Both the position numbers and the translations under genes were made by a program. A DNA stretch of 64,000 nt from Pedobacter psychroterrae (lineage in GTDB: Bacteria; Bacteroidota; Bacteroidia; Sphingobacteriales; Sphingobacteriaceae), in NCBI RefSeq assembly GCF_004331695.1, contig NZ_SJSL01000002.1, positions 1,178,001 to 1,242,000 on the forward strand. Direction: 5' to 3'. Each line of letters opens with the position of its first letter. The first letter of the stretch is position 1. Shown piece after piece: positions 43,596-52,018 of this stretch. Below the pieces are notes generated by a model. The model saw nothing but the letters and a program-made list of their open reading frames with translations, searched no databases and was not told the origin of the DNA.

Positions 43596-44633
43596 TTATT
43601 TGTAATAACTCTTCCCCGGAATCAGGAGATCGTCCTTTTCAGCAGTACATACCGCATAACTAAATCCCGATTGGATGGCATACGCACCATATTCGCCTTT
43701 TTTATTGAGGGCCAGAAAACCTACCTGTATTTTTTTGGCTGTATCCGGCTTTTTCTTAATGATCCGCATCACTGCTTCTTTACAAGCGTCCTCCGGGGTA
43801 TAGCCTTGTCTCATCAGCTCGACTACCAGAAAGCTCCCTACATTACGGATTATCTCTTCGCCAACACCGGTGGATGTAGCGCCACCTACTTCATTGTCTA
43901 TGTATAGACCTGCGCCTATCAGCGGACTATCGCCCACGCGACCATGTAGTTTAAAAGCCATGCCACTGGTAGTACAAGCACCGGATAAATTACCTTTACT
44001 GTCGAGCGCCAGCATTCCAATCGTATCATGGTTATATTGATTTCCAGGTAATGTCTTAGGAGCAGCCTTCTCGTATTGTTTATTTTCTATATTCATCACC
44101 GGCTCATACCTGGCGGTCTTTAGCCATTCCTTCCATGCCTTTTCGCTTTCAGGAGTCAGCAGATTTTCTTTTTTAAATCCGTTCTCCAGTGCAAACTGAA
44201 GTGCGCCGTCACCCACCAGCATCACATGTGGAGTTTTTTTCATCACCATTCTTGCTACGGAGATCGGGTGTACTATGTGTTCCAGGCCTGCCACAGACCC
44301 ACAATTGCCCAGTTCATCCATAATGCAGGCGTCCAGTGTAACATGGCCGTCCCTGTCAGGCATACCACCGTAACCTACAGTCTGGTTAGTTGGATCTGCC
44401 TCCGGAACACGCACTCCCTGTTCTACTGCATCGATGGCCTTACCACCTGAGGAAAGTACTTTCCAGGCCTCCTTGTTGGCCGGAATGCCGAAATCCCAGG
44501 TAGAAATCACAATAGGCTTAGCACCAGCAGTTGAATTCTGAGCTGGCAATACGGTTCCGAAGCTTTTTTTATTTATAGCCAGCAATGTAGCTGACAGCGT
44601 CGTTGCCTTTATAAATTTTCTGCGGTCAAACAT
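43596..44633 (-). CDS. Glycosylasparaginase (N4-(beta-GlcNAc)-L-asparaginase), Tat-exported
   Basis: Ntn-hydrolase of 345 residues that cleaves the GlcNAc-Asn bond of glycoproteins or asparagine. The signal carries a twin-arginine element, DRRKFIKATTLSATLL, so Tat export is likely. The precursor splits itself before the catalytic threonine T204 in NHDTIGMLALD. The conserved GRVGDSPLIGAGLYIDNEVGGA and STGVGEEIIRNVGSF lie in the beta subunit. It resembles the flavobacterial enzyme. It is 15 bp downstream of the omega-amidase and 4 bp upstream of cutC. Confidence 0.93.
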   Translation of the reverse strand: MFDRRKFIKATTLSATLLAINKKSFGTVLPAQNSTAGAKPIVISTWDFGIPANKEAWKVLSSGGKAIDAVEQGVRVPEADPTNQTVGYGGMPDRDGHVTLDACIMDELGNCGSVAGLEHIVHPISVARMVMKKTPHVMLVGDGALQFALENGFKKENLLTPESEKAWKEWLKTARYEPVMNIENKQYEKAAPKTLPGNQYNHDTIGMLALDSKGNLSGACTTSGMAFKLHGRVGDSPLIGAGLYIDNEVGGATSTGVGEEIIRNVGSFLVVELMRQGYTPEDACKEAVMRIIKKKPDTAKKIQVGFLALNKKGEYGAYAIQSGFSYAVCTAEKDDLLIPGKSYYK

Positions 44634-44648
44634 GATCCGTTTTAAAGG

Positions 44649-45452
44649 TTAAATAATTTTAAAATTGTCTGCATCTCTCAAGAATGGAAAATTCTGACGT
44701 GTTTTTAACAGGTCTTCGTAACTGATACTAAAGGTATAAAGATCTTCATCTTCCGGTTTATAATAAACTGTTTTACCCATTGGATCAATGCATTGCGAAT
44801 GTCCGCTATGGTAAACTTCTTTACCATCATGACCTACACGATTAGCCGCGATCACATAGCTCTGGTTTTCTATAGCCCTGGCAGGTATCAGCGCATTCCA
44901 GTGAGCAGAACGTATATCTGGCCAGCTCGCTATGGTCAGTAATATATCGTATTCCTCATTTTGGTTCCGCAGCCAGACCGGGAAACGCAAGTCATAGCAG
45001 ATGGAGAGTCTGATCTTCCATCCTTTGAGGGTTACAATCACCTTATCATTGCCCGGAGTGTAGTTTTTATCTTCCTGTCCCAGACTAAATAAATGCCTCT
45101 TATCATAATGGGCAAAGGCTCCATCAGGCAACATCCAAATTAGTCTATTATAATAATGATTATTTTCTTTGATGATTAGACTGCCTGTGACCACGCATTC
45201 ATATTTTTCTGCCATATTCCTCATCCATCGCATGGTCGTTCCGTTCATTTCTTCTGCAAGAACTTCTGCATTCATACTAAATCCAGTATTGAACATTTCC
45301 GGAAGCACAATCAGATCGGTTTTTTCTTTGATGCCCATGGATAATCTCAAGGCAAGGTTTTGAAGGTTTTTTTCTACATTTTCCCAGAATAAATAGGCCT
45401 GGAAAATAGTGATCTTCAGATTGCTAATGTTAGATTGGTTGGAATAATCCAT
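44649..45452 (-). CDS. Nitrilase-superfamily amidohydrolase (omega-amidase-like)
   Basis: C-N hydrolase of 267 residues. The E-K-C triad is E52 in VLPEMFNTGF, K118 in YDKRHLF and C152 in LSICYDLRFPVW. Sequence around these resembles YafV and omega-amidases, which hydrolyse alpha-ketoglutaramate or alpha-ketosuccinamate. It follows a class-I aminotransferase by 20 bp. This pair fits transamination with glutamine and removal of the resulting ketoglutaramate. Function beyond the family is inference. Confidence 0.87.
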   Translation of the reverse strand: MDYSNQSNISNLKITIFQAYLFWENVEKNLQNLALRLSMGIKEKTDLIVLPEMFNTGFSMNAEVLAEEMNGTTMRWMRNMAEKYECVVTGSLIIKENNHYYNRLIWMLPDGAFAHYDKRHLFSLGQEDKNYTPGNDKVIVTLKGWKIRLSICYDLRFPVWLRNQNEEYDILLTIASWPDIRSAHWNALIPARAIENQSYVIAANRVGHDGKEVYHSGHSQCIDPMGKTVYYKPEDEDLYTFSISYEDLLKTRQNFPFLRDADNFKII

Positions 45453-45472
45453 TTATGACTTATTGATCTAAT

Positions 45473-46618
45473 TTATAAATTCATTAGTTTCTCAACGGCT
45501 TTTTCCAATGTTTCTTGCCTTTTTGCAAAACAAAACCTCAAAATCTTATGATCAGTATGCTTTGTGTAAAAAGCAGAAACCGGTATGCTGGCCACTCCAA
45601 ATTCCTTAACCAGCCTTTCAGCCATTTCTGTGTCCTTTACGTCAGTTATATGTCCATAGCTAACGCATTGGAAATATGAACCATTACAAGGTAATAATTT
45701 AAATTTAGTTTCCGAAAGCAATGTCCGGAACAAGTCTCTTTTCTGTTGGAAAAAATCAGTTAGTCCTGTATAGCTTTCGGGATTTTTAAGGTAATTGGCT
45801 ACTCCCAGCTGCATAGGAGTGTTCACGCTGAATACATTGTACTGATGGACTTTTCTAAACTCTTTCATCAATTTTTCAGGGGCAAGGCAATAGCCCAGCT
45901 TCCATCCCGTGGTATGCAACAATTTACCAAATGAAGCAATCACAAAGCTTCTTTCGCTAAGTTCAGGGTATAAAGCTACGCTTTGATGTTTCCTGCCATC
46001 AAAGATGATGTGTTCATATACTTCGTCACTTAAAATAAGAATATCTGTATTTTTAGTAAGTTTAATAAGTGATTTGATGTCTTTGTCAGAAAGAATGCAG
46101 CCCGTTGGATTTTGCGGACTGTTCAGTATGATCATTTTGGTGTTGGCAGTAAAAAGTTTCTTAACCATTTCCCAGTCTATATCGTAATCCGGTGGGACCA
46201 GTTCAAATGGTTTAACCAGTCCGCCTAATAATTTAACGGCCGGGGCATAACAGTCATACGCTGGTTCGAAAATAATCACCTCATCACCAGCATTAATGCA
46301 CGCAGATAAAGCTGTAAAAATAGCTTGTGTGCCACCGGAGGTAATGGTAACCTCTGTATCCGGGTGGTATTGCGAACCATATAGCTTATTTGTTTTTTCT
46401 GCCACGAGTGTTCTCAACAGAGGCAGGCCGGTCATTGGTGCATACTGATTAAAGCCATTTTTCATTGCATCACTGACCAGATCTACTAATACAGGATCAC
46501 AGTTATAATCAGGAAACCCCTGAGAAAGATTAATTGCTTTATGCTCTTCGGCCAGTTTAGACATTGTTGTAAAAATATTGGTGCCTACTCCGGGTAATTT
46601 AGATTGTATAGATATCAT
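45473..46618 (-). CDS. PLP-dependent aminotransferase, methionine/aromatic type
   Basis: Class I/II aminotransferase of 381 residues, close to YbdL and kynurenine/glutamine transaminase K. INLSQGFPDYNCDP, ITSGGTQAIFTALSACINAGDEVI, NSPQNPTGCILSD and the PLP lysine in ASFGKLLHTTGWKLGYCLAP are visible. It opens the operon with the omega-amidase, which suggests the glutamine transaminase/omega-amidase pathway for restoring methionine or phenylalanine from their keto acids. Kynurenine transamination is an alternative; kynU is 31 kb away. Confidence 0.9.
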   Translation of the reverse strand: MISIQSKLPGVGTNIFTTMSKLAEEHKAINLSQGFPDYNCDPVLVDLVSDAMKNGFNQYAPMTGLPLLRTLVAEKTNKLYGSQYHPDTEVTITSGGTQAIFTALSACINAGDEVIIFEPAYDCYAPAVKLLGGLVKPFELVPPDYDIDWEMVKKLFTANTKMIILNSPQNPTGCILSDKDIKSLIKLTKNTDILILSDEVYEHIIFDGRKHQSVALYPELSERSFVIASFGKLLHTTGWKLGYCLAPEKLMKEFRKVHQYNVFSVNTPMQLGVANYLKNPESYTGLTDFFQQKRDLFRTLLSETKFKLLPCNGSYFQCVSYGHITDVKDTEMAERLVKEFGVASIPVSAFYTKHTDHKILRFCFAKRQETLEKAVEKLMNL

Positions 46619-46685
46619 GTTACAGCGAAAATAGAAATAATATTTATCCTGTTATATCAGAATTATTTAATAATTTCAGCCTGCT

Positions 46686-47456
46686 ATGAGTTTTAAGACA
46701 AAAGAAAGTAGATTATTGCTCGTTTTAGGTAGTTTTTTCGTTGCCAATGCCATTCTCTCAGAGTTTATTGGTGTAAAAATATTTACTGTAGAAGGTACGC
46801 TTGGGATTAAACAATTTGATATCAGCTTGCTTGGTGTTCCTAATCTTTCATTCAACATGTCGGCGGGCGTGTTGACATGGCCGCTGATTTTTATTATGAC
46901 TGACATCATTAATGAGTACTTTGGTGTAAAACAGGTTCGTTTTTTGTCTATACTAACTGCACTGCTTATTTCGTATGCCTTTATTATTGTAGGCGCGGCA
47001 ATGGAGCTTACTCCATCAGATTTTTGGGTTACTCAGACCATCAATGGACAGTCTTTGAATATGAATAATGCTTTTGCAGGCATATTCGGACAAGGTATGT
47101 GGATCATAGTGGGTTCTATTGTTGCTTTTATCATTGGGCAGATTGCCGATGTGCTGATCTTTCATAGAATCAAAAGAATCACAGGTGACCGCGCTCTGTG
47201 GCTTCGTGCTACAGGATCTACACTGATTTCTCAGTTTATAGACAGCTTTGTGGTCATATTTATTGCATTTTACATCAATCCGCAATACAATTGGAGTTGG
47301 CAAATGGTGGCAGCGATAGGCCTTGTAAATTATACCTATAAGTTTGTGGTAGCTATTTTAATGACACCTATACTCTATGTGGTACATAGTACGATAAATG
47401 GTTATTTAGGTAAAGACCTCTCGCAGAGAATGATCAAAATGGCAGGAAAACGCTAA
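46686..47456 (+). CDS. Queuosine precursor transporter (YhhQ/VUT family)
   Basis: Integral membrane protein of 256 residues with six or so hydrophobic segments. LVLGSFFVANAILSEFIGVKIF, WPLIFIMTDIINEYFGVKQVRFLS, GSIVAFIIGQIADVLIFHRIKR and TLISQFIDSFVVIFIAFYI match the YhhQ family, which imports preQ0/preQ1 for queuosine. It is divergent from the aminotransferase operon. queE is present at 39 kb, so the organism probably combines synthesis and salvage. Confidence 0.88.
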   Translation: MSFKTKESRLLLVLGSFFVANAILSEFIGVKIFTVEGTLGIKQFDISLLGVPNLSFNMSAGVLTWPLIFIMTDIINEYFGVKQVRFLSILTALLISYAFIIVGAAMELTPSDFWVTQTINGQSLNMNNAFAGIFGQGMWIIVGSIVAFIIGQIADVLIFHRIKRITGDRALWLRATGSTLISQFIDSFVVIFIAFYINPQYNWSWQMVAAIGLVNYTYKFVVAILMTPILYVVHSTINGYLGKDLSQRMIKMAGKR

Positions 47457-47553
47457 AATCGGTCCGCTGGAAATATCATTTGGTATTTCTATTGTTATTG
47501 TAAAACACATCTTAGATCCGTTTTACAATTATGCGTTTATTTACAAAATAGTA

Positions 47554-47561
47554 TATATTTG
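47554..47561 (+). promoter_or_regulatory. -7 box (TATATTTG) for the aldo/keto reductase
   Basis: TAnnTTTG match 94 bp upstream of the ATG at 47655, leaving a roughly 90-nt leader that contains the inverted repeat at 47616-47640. No TTG in range. Confidence 0.4.
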
Positions 47562-47615
47562 GCTTGTAAAAATTAATAAAAAACGCACTAAATAAATTTC
47601 ACTTATATTTTATAC

Positions 47616-47640
47616 CAGTAGCACTTATCAACTGCTACTG
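47616..47640 (+). promoter_or_regulatory. Inverted repeat just before the aldo/keto reductase start
   Basis: CAGTAGC (47616-47622) and GCTACTG (47634-47640) are perfect 7-bp arms with an 11-nt spacer, ending 14 bp before the ATG. It could be an operator for a dimeric regulator or an RNA hairpin near the start codon. No T run follows, so it is not a terminator. Confidence 0.5.
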
Positions 47641-47654
47641 AATAATTTTGATAT

Positions 47655-48650
47655 ATGCCTTACACTCCTGATACTAATCGTTACACAAAAATGCAATACC
47701 GCCGTTGCGGTAATAGCGGAGTAAAACTCTCTGCAATTTCTCTTGGCCTATGGCATAATTTTGGTCATGTAGACCAATTAGAAAATGGCAGTAATATATT
47801 GAAACTGGCTTTTGATAACGGCATTACACACTTCGACCTGGCCAATAATTATGGCCCGCCACCGGGTTCAGCAGAAGAAAATTTTGGTAAACTTTTAAAA
47901 AGGGATTTCTCTGCCTACAGGGACGAAATGATCATTTCTACGAAAGCCGGATATACCATGTGGGACGGACCTTATGGCGATTGGGGTTCGAAAAAATACT
48001 TAGTATCGAGCCTTGATCAGAGTCTAAAACGAATGAATTTGGATTACGTAGATATTTTTTATCACCACCGTCCGGATCCTGAAACACCTCTGGAAGAAAC
48101 AATGATGGCGCTTGATCTGATTGTAAGGCAAGGAAAAGCCTTATATGCAGGGATTTCTAATTACTATCCTGAAGAAGCAGCACTGGCTATTGCAATTCTA
48201 AAAGAGCTGGGTACACCATGTTTGATCCATCAGCCAAAATACTCCATGTATGAACGCTGGGTAGAACATGGCTTGCTTGACCTTTTAGAAACTGAAGGTG
48301 TAGGTTGTATACCTTTTTCACCGTTGGCACAGGGAATGCTGACAGATAAATATTTAAAAGATATTCCTGCTGATTCAAGGGCGGCAAAAGCACACGGGTT
48401 TTTGCAGGCAGCGCAAATTACTCCAGAAAAACAACAGCAGCTCCTTAAGTTAAATGCCATTGCAGAAAGCAGGGGGCAAAAGCTGGCACAAATGGCTTTA
48501 TCATGGATTCTGCGTGATGAAAGGATTACTTCTGTATTAGTAGGAGCCAGTAAGCCTGAACAGCTTGCTGACTCATTAAAATGTCTGGAAAATATTCATT
48601 TTAATACAGAAGAATTAAATAATATTGAAAATATTTTATCAAATTCATAA
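47655..48650 (+). CDS. yghZ: Aldo/keto reductase (YghZ/GPR-like)
   Basis: NADP-dependent reductase of 331 residues in the AKR14-type group, which reduces L-glyceraldehyde-3-phosphate, methylglyoxal and similar aldehydes. Visible are FDLANNYGPPPGSAEENFGKLL with the catalytic Tyr, IISTKAGYTMW with Lys and IFYHHRPDPETPLEE with His. FSPLAQGMLTDKYL and VGASKPEQLADSL lie in the cofactor region. The gene is followed 3 bp later by yceH. Confidence 0.92.
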   Translation: MPYTPDTNRYTKMQYRRCGNSGVKLSAISLGLWHNFGHVDQLENGSNILKLAFDNGITHFDLANNYGPPPGSAEENFGKLLKRDFSAYRDEMIISTKAGYTMWDGPYGDWGSKKYLVSSLDQSLKRMNLDYVDIFYHHRPDPETPLEETMMALDLIVRQGKALYAGISNYYPEEAALAIAILKELGTPCLIHQPKYSMYERWVEHGLLDLLETEGVGCIPFSPLAQGMLTDKYLKDIPADSRAAKAHGFLQAAQITPEKQQQLLKLNAIAESRGQKLAQMALSWILRDERITSVLVGASKPEQLADSLKCLENIHFNTEELNNIENILSNS

Positions 48651-48653
48651 TTA

Positions 48654-49307
48654 ATGGAAACGCCTCAAACCTTACCTATTTTAAATCCTGAAGAAATACG
48701 CATATTGGGAGTGTTGATGGAGAAATCCAAGACCACTCCGGAGTATTATCCAATGACCATCAATGCAATAACTGCTGCTTGTAATCAGAAAACATCTAGA
48801 AAGCCGATTGTACAATATGATGAGCAGACAGTGACATTGACATTGGATACATTAAAGCGTAAAAGTCTTATTTCCACTGCTACGGGTGGATCTAGCAGGA
48901 GTGTAAAGTATAAACATAATTTTGCCATTGTTTTTCCGGTAACGCCACAGGAAGTTGCCATCATTTGTCTTTTGATGCTCAGAGGAGCACAAACCCCTGG
49001 AGAACTAAATACCAATTCAGGCCGGTTATACGAATTTGACTCGTTGGATGACGTACAGGCTGTTTTAGAAAGATTATCAGAACCCGAGCTGCCCTATATT
49101 TTGCAATTGCCAAAAAGAGCCGGACAAAAGGAAGTAAGGTATGCGCATTTATTAGCTGGAGTACCAGACCTGACACAAGAGAATATTGCTGATGAACATT
49201 ATATGAGGCCTGCGAGTGATCTGGAAAGCCGTTTGCTGAAAGTGGAGGAGGAGCTTGCAGAACTCAAAACCAACTTCGATAAACTGATGAAAGAACTGAT
49301 GGGGTAG
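48654..49307 (+). CDS. yceH: YceH family protein (DUF480)
   Basis: Protein of 217 residues with tandem winged-helix-like domains: ILNPEEIRILGVLMEKSKTTPEYYPMTINAITAACNQKTSRKP is the diagnostic start. LMLRGAQTPGELNTNSGRLYEF marks the second part and a C-terminal coiled coil (LESRLLKVEEELAELKTNFDKL) follows. DNA binding is plausible but the role is unknown in all species. It follows the aldo/keto reductase by 3 bp. Confidence 0.93.
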   Translation: METPQTLPILNPEEIRILGVLMEKSKTTPEYYPMTINAITAACNQKTSRKPIVQYDEQTVTLTLDTLKRKSLISTATGGSSRSVKYKHNFAIVFPVTPQEVAIICLLMLRGAQTPGELNTNSGRLYEFDSLDDVQAVLERLSEPELPYILQLPKRAGQKEVRYAHLLAGVPDLTQENIADEHYMRPASDLESRLLKVEEELAELKTNFDKLMKELMG

Positions 49308-49334
49308 TTTTAAATAACAGGATGTTCTGCTTTA

Positions 49335-49730
49335 CTAGTGAATTATTTTATTTTTCACCTCCTCTTCTTCCTTGTTTGCAATGATCTTTCCTCTTTTCAG
49401 ATCTATCCGTATTAAGTTATAAATGCTCATATAAACATTTGCAATCCAGACAATAGAAAAACCTGCAATGATATATCCCCGCCAGCCGGAATACAACAAA
49501 GTATAATTGGTGATGAACAGCAGAATTATAGTCAGGTAATGGCTAAAGCAATATTCACAGGTGAGTACATAAAAGAATTTTCTTTGTAAAATGTGCTTAC
49601 ATGCTTTAGATTTATCCACACAAAATTCATGTGCCTCTCTAAAAATTTCTTCTTTTGTAATGGTCCAGGCTACACAGGCTACAGGCAAAGCAAGAATAAA
49701 GATCCAGTAAAAAGGCTGTTCCATATACAA
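49335..49730 (-). CDS. Hypothetical membrane protein (DUF1360-like)
   Basis: Protein of 131 residues with about three hydrophobic segments and a charged, lysine/glutamate-rich C-terminus. It contains LTCEYCFSHYLTIILLF, a CxxCxSH pattern reminiscent of DUF1360/YjcA-type proteins, and another pair of Cys in CVDKSKACKHIL. Assignment is tentative. It is read opposite to yceH, with 27 bp between their ends. Confidence 0.6.
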   Translation of the reverse strand: MYMEQPFYWIFILALPVACVAWTITKEEIFREAHEFCVDKSKACKHILQRKFFYVLTCEYCFSHYLTIILLFITNYTLLYSGWRGYIIAGFSIVWIANVYMSIYNLIRIDLKRGKIIANKEEEEVKNKIIH

Positions 49731-49864
49731 TCAGATTTAGTGTAGAACAAATTAAACAGAGGTTTGTTCAAGTGTTGTTAAATAACCATTACTTTTATTA
49801 AATCTTGGGTCATTTTAATGGAAAGCCCAAAGGTTCATCTTTTTACCGAGAAATAAATTGTTAT

Positions 49865-50320
49865 ATGAAAAAGAAATCAGATAATTTTTTTGAAAAGATA
49901 TCCACTAAAATCACCAATTGGACAGGTAGTCCACTTGCTTTTGGAATAGCATTGATGATTGTGATCACATGGGTTCTTTCTGGTCCTATATTCAAATATT
50001 CTGATACCTGGCAACTGGTCATTAATACCGGAACAACAATCATCACATTTCTAATGGTTTTTCTGATACAGAAATCTCAGAATAAGGATTCTAAAGCAAT
50101 ACAACTTAAACTAAATGAATTGATTGCTGCTAGCAGACATGCAAGCAATAGGATGGTGGATATTGAAGATTTAAGTGAGGCTGAACTGGATATACTTCAT
50201 AAGTATTACCAAAAGCTTTCTGATATTGCTGAAGAAGATAATGACATTCATCAGTCACATTCTATTGATGCTGCTGTAGATCTTTATGAATCTAAAAAAA
50301 ACAATAGGAAAAGTGATTAA
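49865..50320 (+). CDS. Low-affinity iron permease-like protein
   Basis: Protein of 151 residues with two transmembrane segments (about 22-42 and 51-70) and a charged helical tail. FFEKISTKITNWTGSPLAFGIALMIVITWVLSGP and WQLVINTGTTIITFLMVFLIQKSQNKDSKAIQLKLNEL match the small bacterial members of the low-affinity iron permease family; transport activity has not been shown for these. I start at the ATG at 49865, since the in-frame upstream 20 residues are not family-like. Confidence 0.8.
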   Translation: MKKKSDNFFEKISTKITNWTGSPLAFGIALMIVITWVLSGPIFKYSDTWQLVINTGTTIITFLMVFLIQKSQNKDSKAIQLKLNELIAASRHASNRMVDIEDLSEAELDILHKYYQKLSDIAEEDNDIHQSHSIDAAVDLYESKKNNRKSD

Positions 50321-50386
50321 ACCTTTCATCAACATGTATATCGGATACTTTTATATTGTTATATTTAGCAAACTAAAAACTATTGT

Positions 50387-51922
50387 ATGACTTTATCCGG
50401 GGTTAAATCAGTTTTAAGGATGTCGCCTAAAGCCACAATTATCCTTATTCCTGATTATCCGCGGTTTACAATAGCTGATGTTAACGTTGCTTTTCTAGAA
50501 ATATTTAATAGAAAACCTACAGAACTAATTGAAAATGGCTTTTTTGAAGTATTTGGCCGGAATCTGGAAGATGGGGATACCAAATCTATTTCCGAGTTAT
50601 TCGATCATGTTTTGACGCTAAAGACCGCAGGGGGAGCAAGAGTTAACAGGAGTAAATTTGGATTGATCGATCAAGACTCAGCGTACACTTACTATACTGA
50701 CATTGAAGTTTTTCCAGTGTTGGATGAAAACAATGAGGTGGCATATATCATACAGATGCTGACAGATATAATGTTACCGGTATTGCCACTTGAATTTACG
50801 GTAGATATTAATAGCAGGCGAACAACAGAACTCGAAAGACTGGAAAAGACTGTATTTGAGTTAAATTCGAAAAGAGAATATGCCATTCAGGATGTTTTGT
50901 CATGCTATGTTAATGGGATAGAAGCATTATTTCCGCATGCAATATGCTCTATTCTCCAAATAAAAAATGAAAGGTTATATAATCTGTCATCCCCTACATT
51001 ACAAGATTTTTATGTAAACGCACTTGAAGGGCTTGAAATAGGAGATGATGTTGGCTCCTGTGGAACATCAGCATATTTAAAGCAAATAATAATTGTTGAA
51101 GATATAGATAAAGACCGAAGATGGGTGAAGTATAAAGAATTGGCTTCTAAAGCCGGTTTCAAGGCATGCTGGTCGCATCCAATCATTGACTCGGAAGGTG
51201 GAGTGATGGCAACTTTTGCGATCTATTACCGTCAGCCTAAAAGGCCAGATACTGAAGAGTTAAAAATAATAGAACGTGCAGTTTCGTTGCTGAAGGTTAT
51301 TTTGGAAAATAAGAAGAATCTCGAAATTTTAAAAGAAACAACACTTTTAATGACACAGGGTCAGGAGCTGGCGCATTTTGGGAACTGGTCTTGGGACATA
51401 AAAAACAACATAGTTCACTGGTCTGATAGCTTATTTGCGATATACGGATTAGATAAAAGTTCCTTTAAGGCAACTTTTGAAGGTTATCTGGAGTTATTAC
51501 ATCATGAAGAGAAAGAGCGTGTTCAGAAAATTATACAAAATGTTTTAAGCACAAGGAATGATGTTGAATTTGAAGAACGGATCGTTCGTCCCAATGGAGA
51601 AATAAGATACCTTAAATCATGGGGAAAGTTGAAAATTGATGATAGAGGTATACCGGAAAAAATGATAGGGGCTTGTCTGGACATTACGGAAAGTAAAAAA
51701 ATTCAGGAAGAACTGTTGGCCAGCGAAACACGTCTCAGGAGTGTTGAGTGGGCACAATCTCATCTTGTAAGAGGTCCACTGACCCGAATTATGGGAATAA
51801 CTGAACTGCTTTTTGACAAAGATACGAATGACACCTCCAGATCACAGTTGCTGATCTATCTGGATAGTTCAGCAAGAGAACTTGATAAAGTTATCAAGGA
51901 TATTGTTAATAAAAGTTATTAG
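50387..51922 (+). CDS. PAS-GAF-PAS signalling protein with histidine helix but no ATPase domain
   Basis: Cytosolic protein of 511 residues: PAS-like (about 10-135), GAF (about 155-310) and PAS with PAC (about 335-435, ending ACLDITESKKIQEEL). A helical segment WAQSHLVRGPLTRIMGI follows, with H459 where a kinase phosphoacceptor would be. It ends at residue 511 after the second helix; no HATPase domain follows, and 96 bp of non-coding DNA separate it from the next gene. It could be a dimerising phosphotransfer protein or a sensor for another kinase. The full-length kinase next door is a candidate partner. Confidence 0.8.
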   Translation: MTLSGVKSVLRMSPKATIILIPDYPRFTIADVNVAFLEIFNRKPTELIENGFFEVFGRNLEDGDTKSISELFDHVLTLKTAGGARVNRSKFGLIDQDSAYTYYTDIEVFPVLDENNEVAYIIQMLTDIMLPVLPLEFTVDINSRRTTELERLEKTVFELNSKREYAIQDVLSCYVNGIEALFPHAICSILQIKNERLYNLSSPTLQDFYVNALEGLEIGDDVGSCGTSAYLKQIIIVEDIDKDRRWVKYKELASKAGFKACWSHPIIDSEGGVMATFAIYYRQPKRPDTEELKIIERAVSLLKVILENKKNLEILKETTLLMTQGQELAHFGNWSWDIKNNIVHWSDSLFAIYGLDKSSFKATFEGYLELLHHEEKERVQKIIQNVLSTRNDVEFEERIVRPNGEIRYLKSWGKLKIDDRGIPEKMIGACLDITESKKIQEELLASETRLRSVEWAQSHLVRGPLTRIMGITELLFDKDTNDTSRSQLLIYLDSSARELDKVIKDIVNKSY

Positions 51923-52018
51923 CGATGAGTTGGATATTTGCTTAAACTACTAATTTTCAGGATTTCTCTATATCTTTACATAAGACAAGTCGTCTGTTGC
52001 CAAATATAATCTGCCCCT

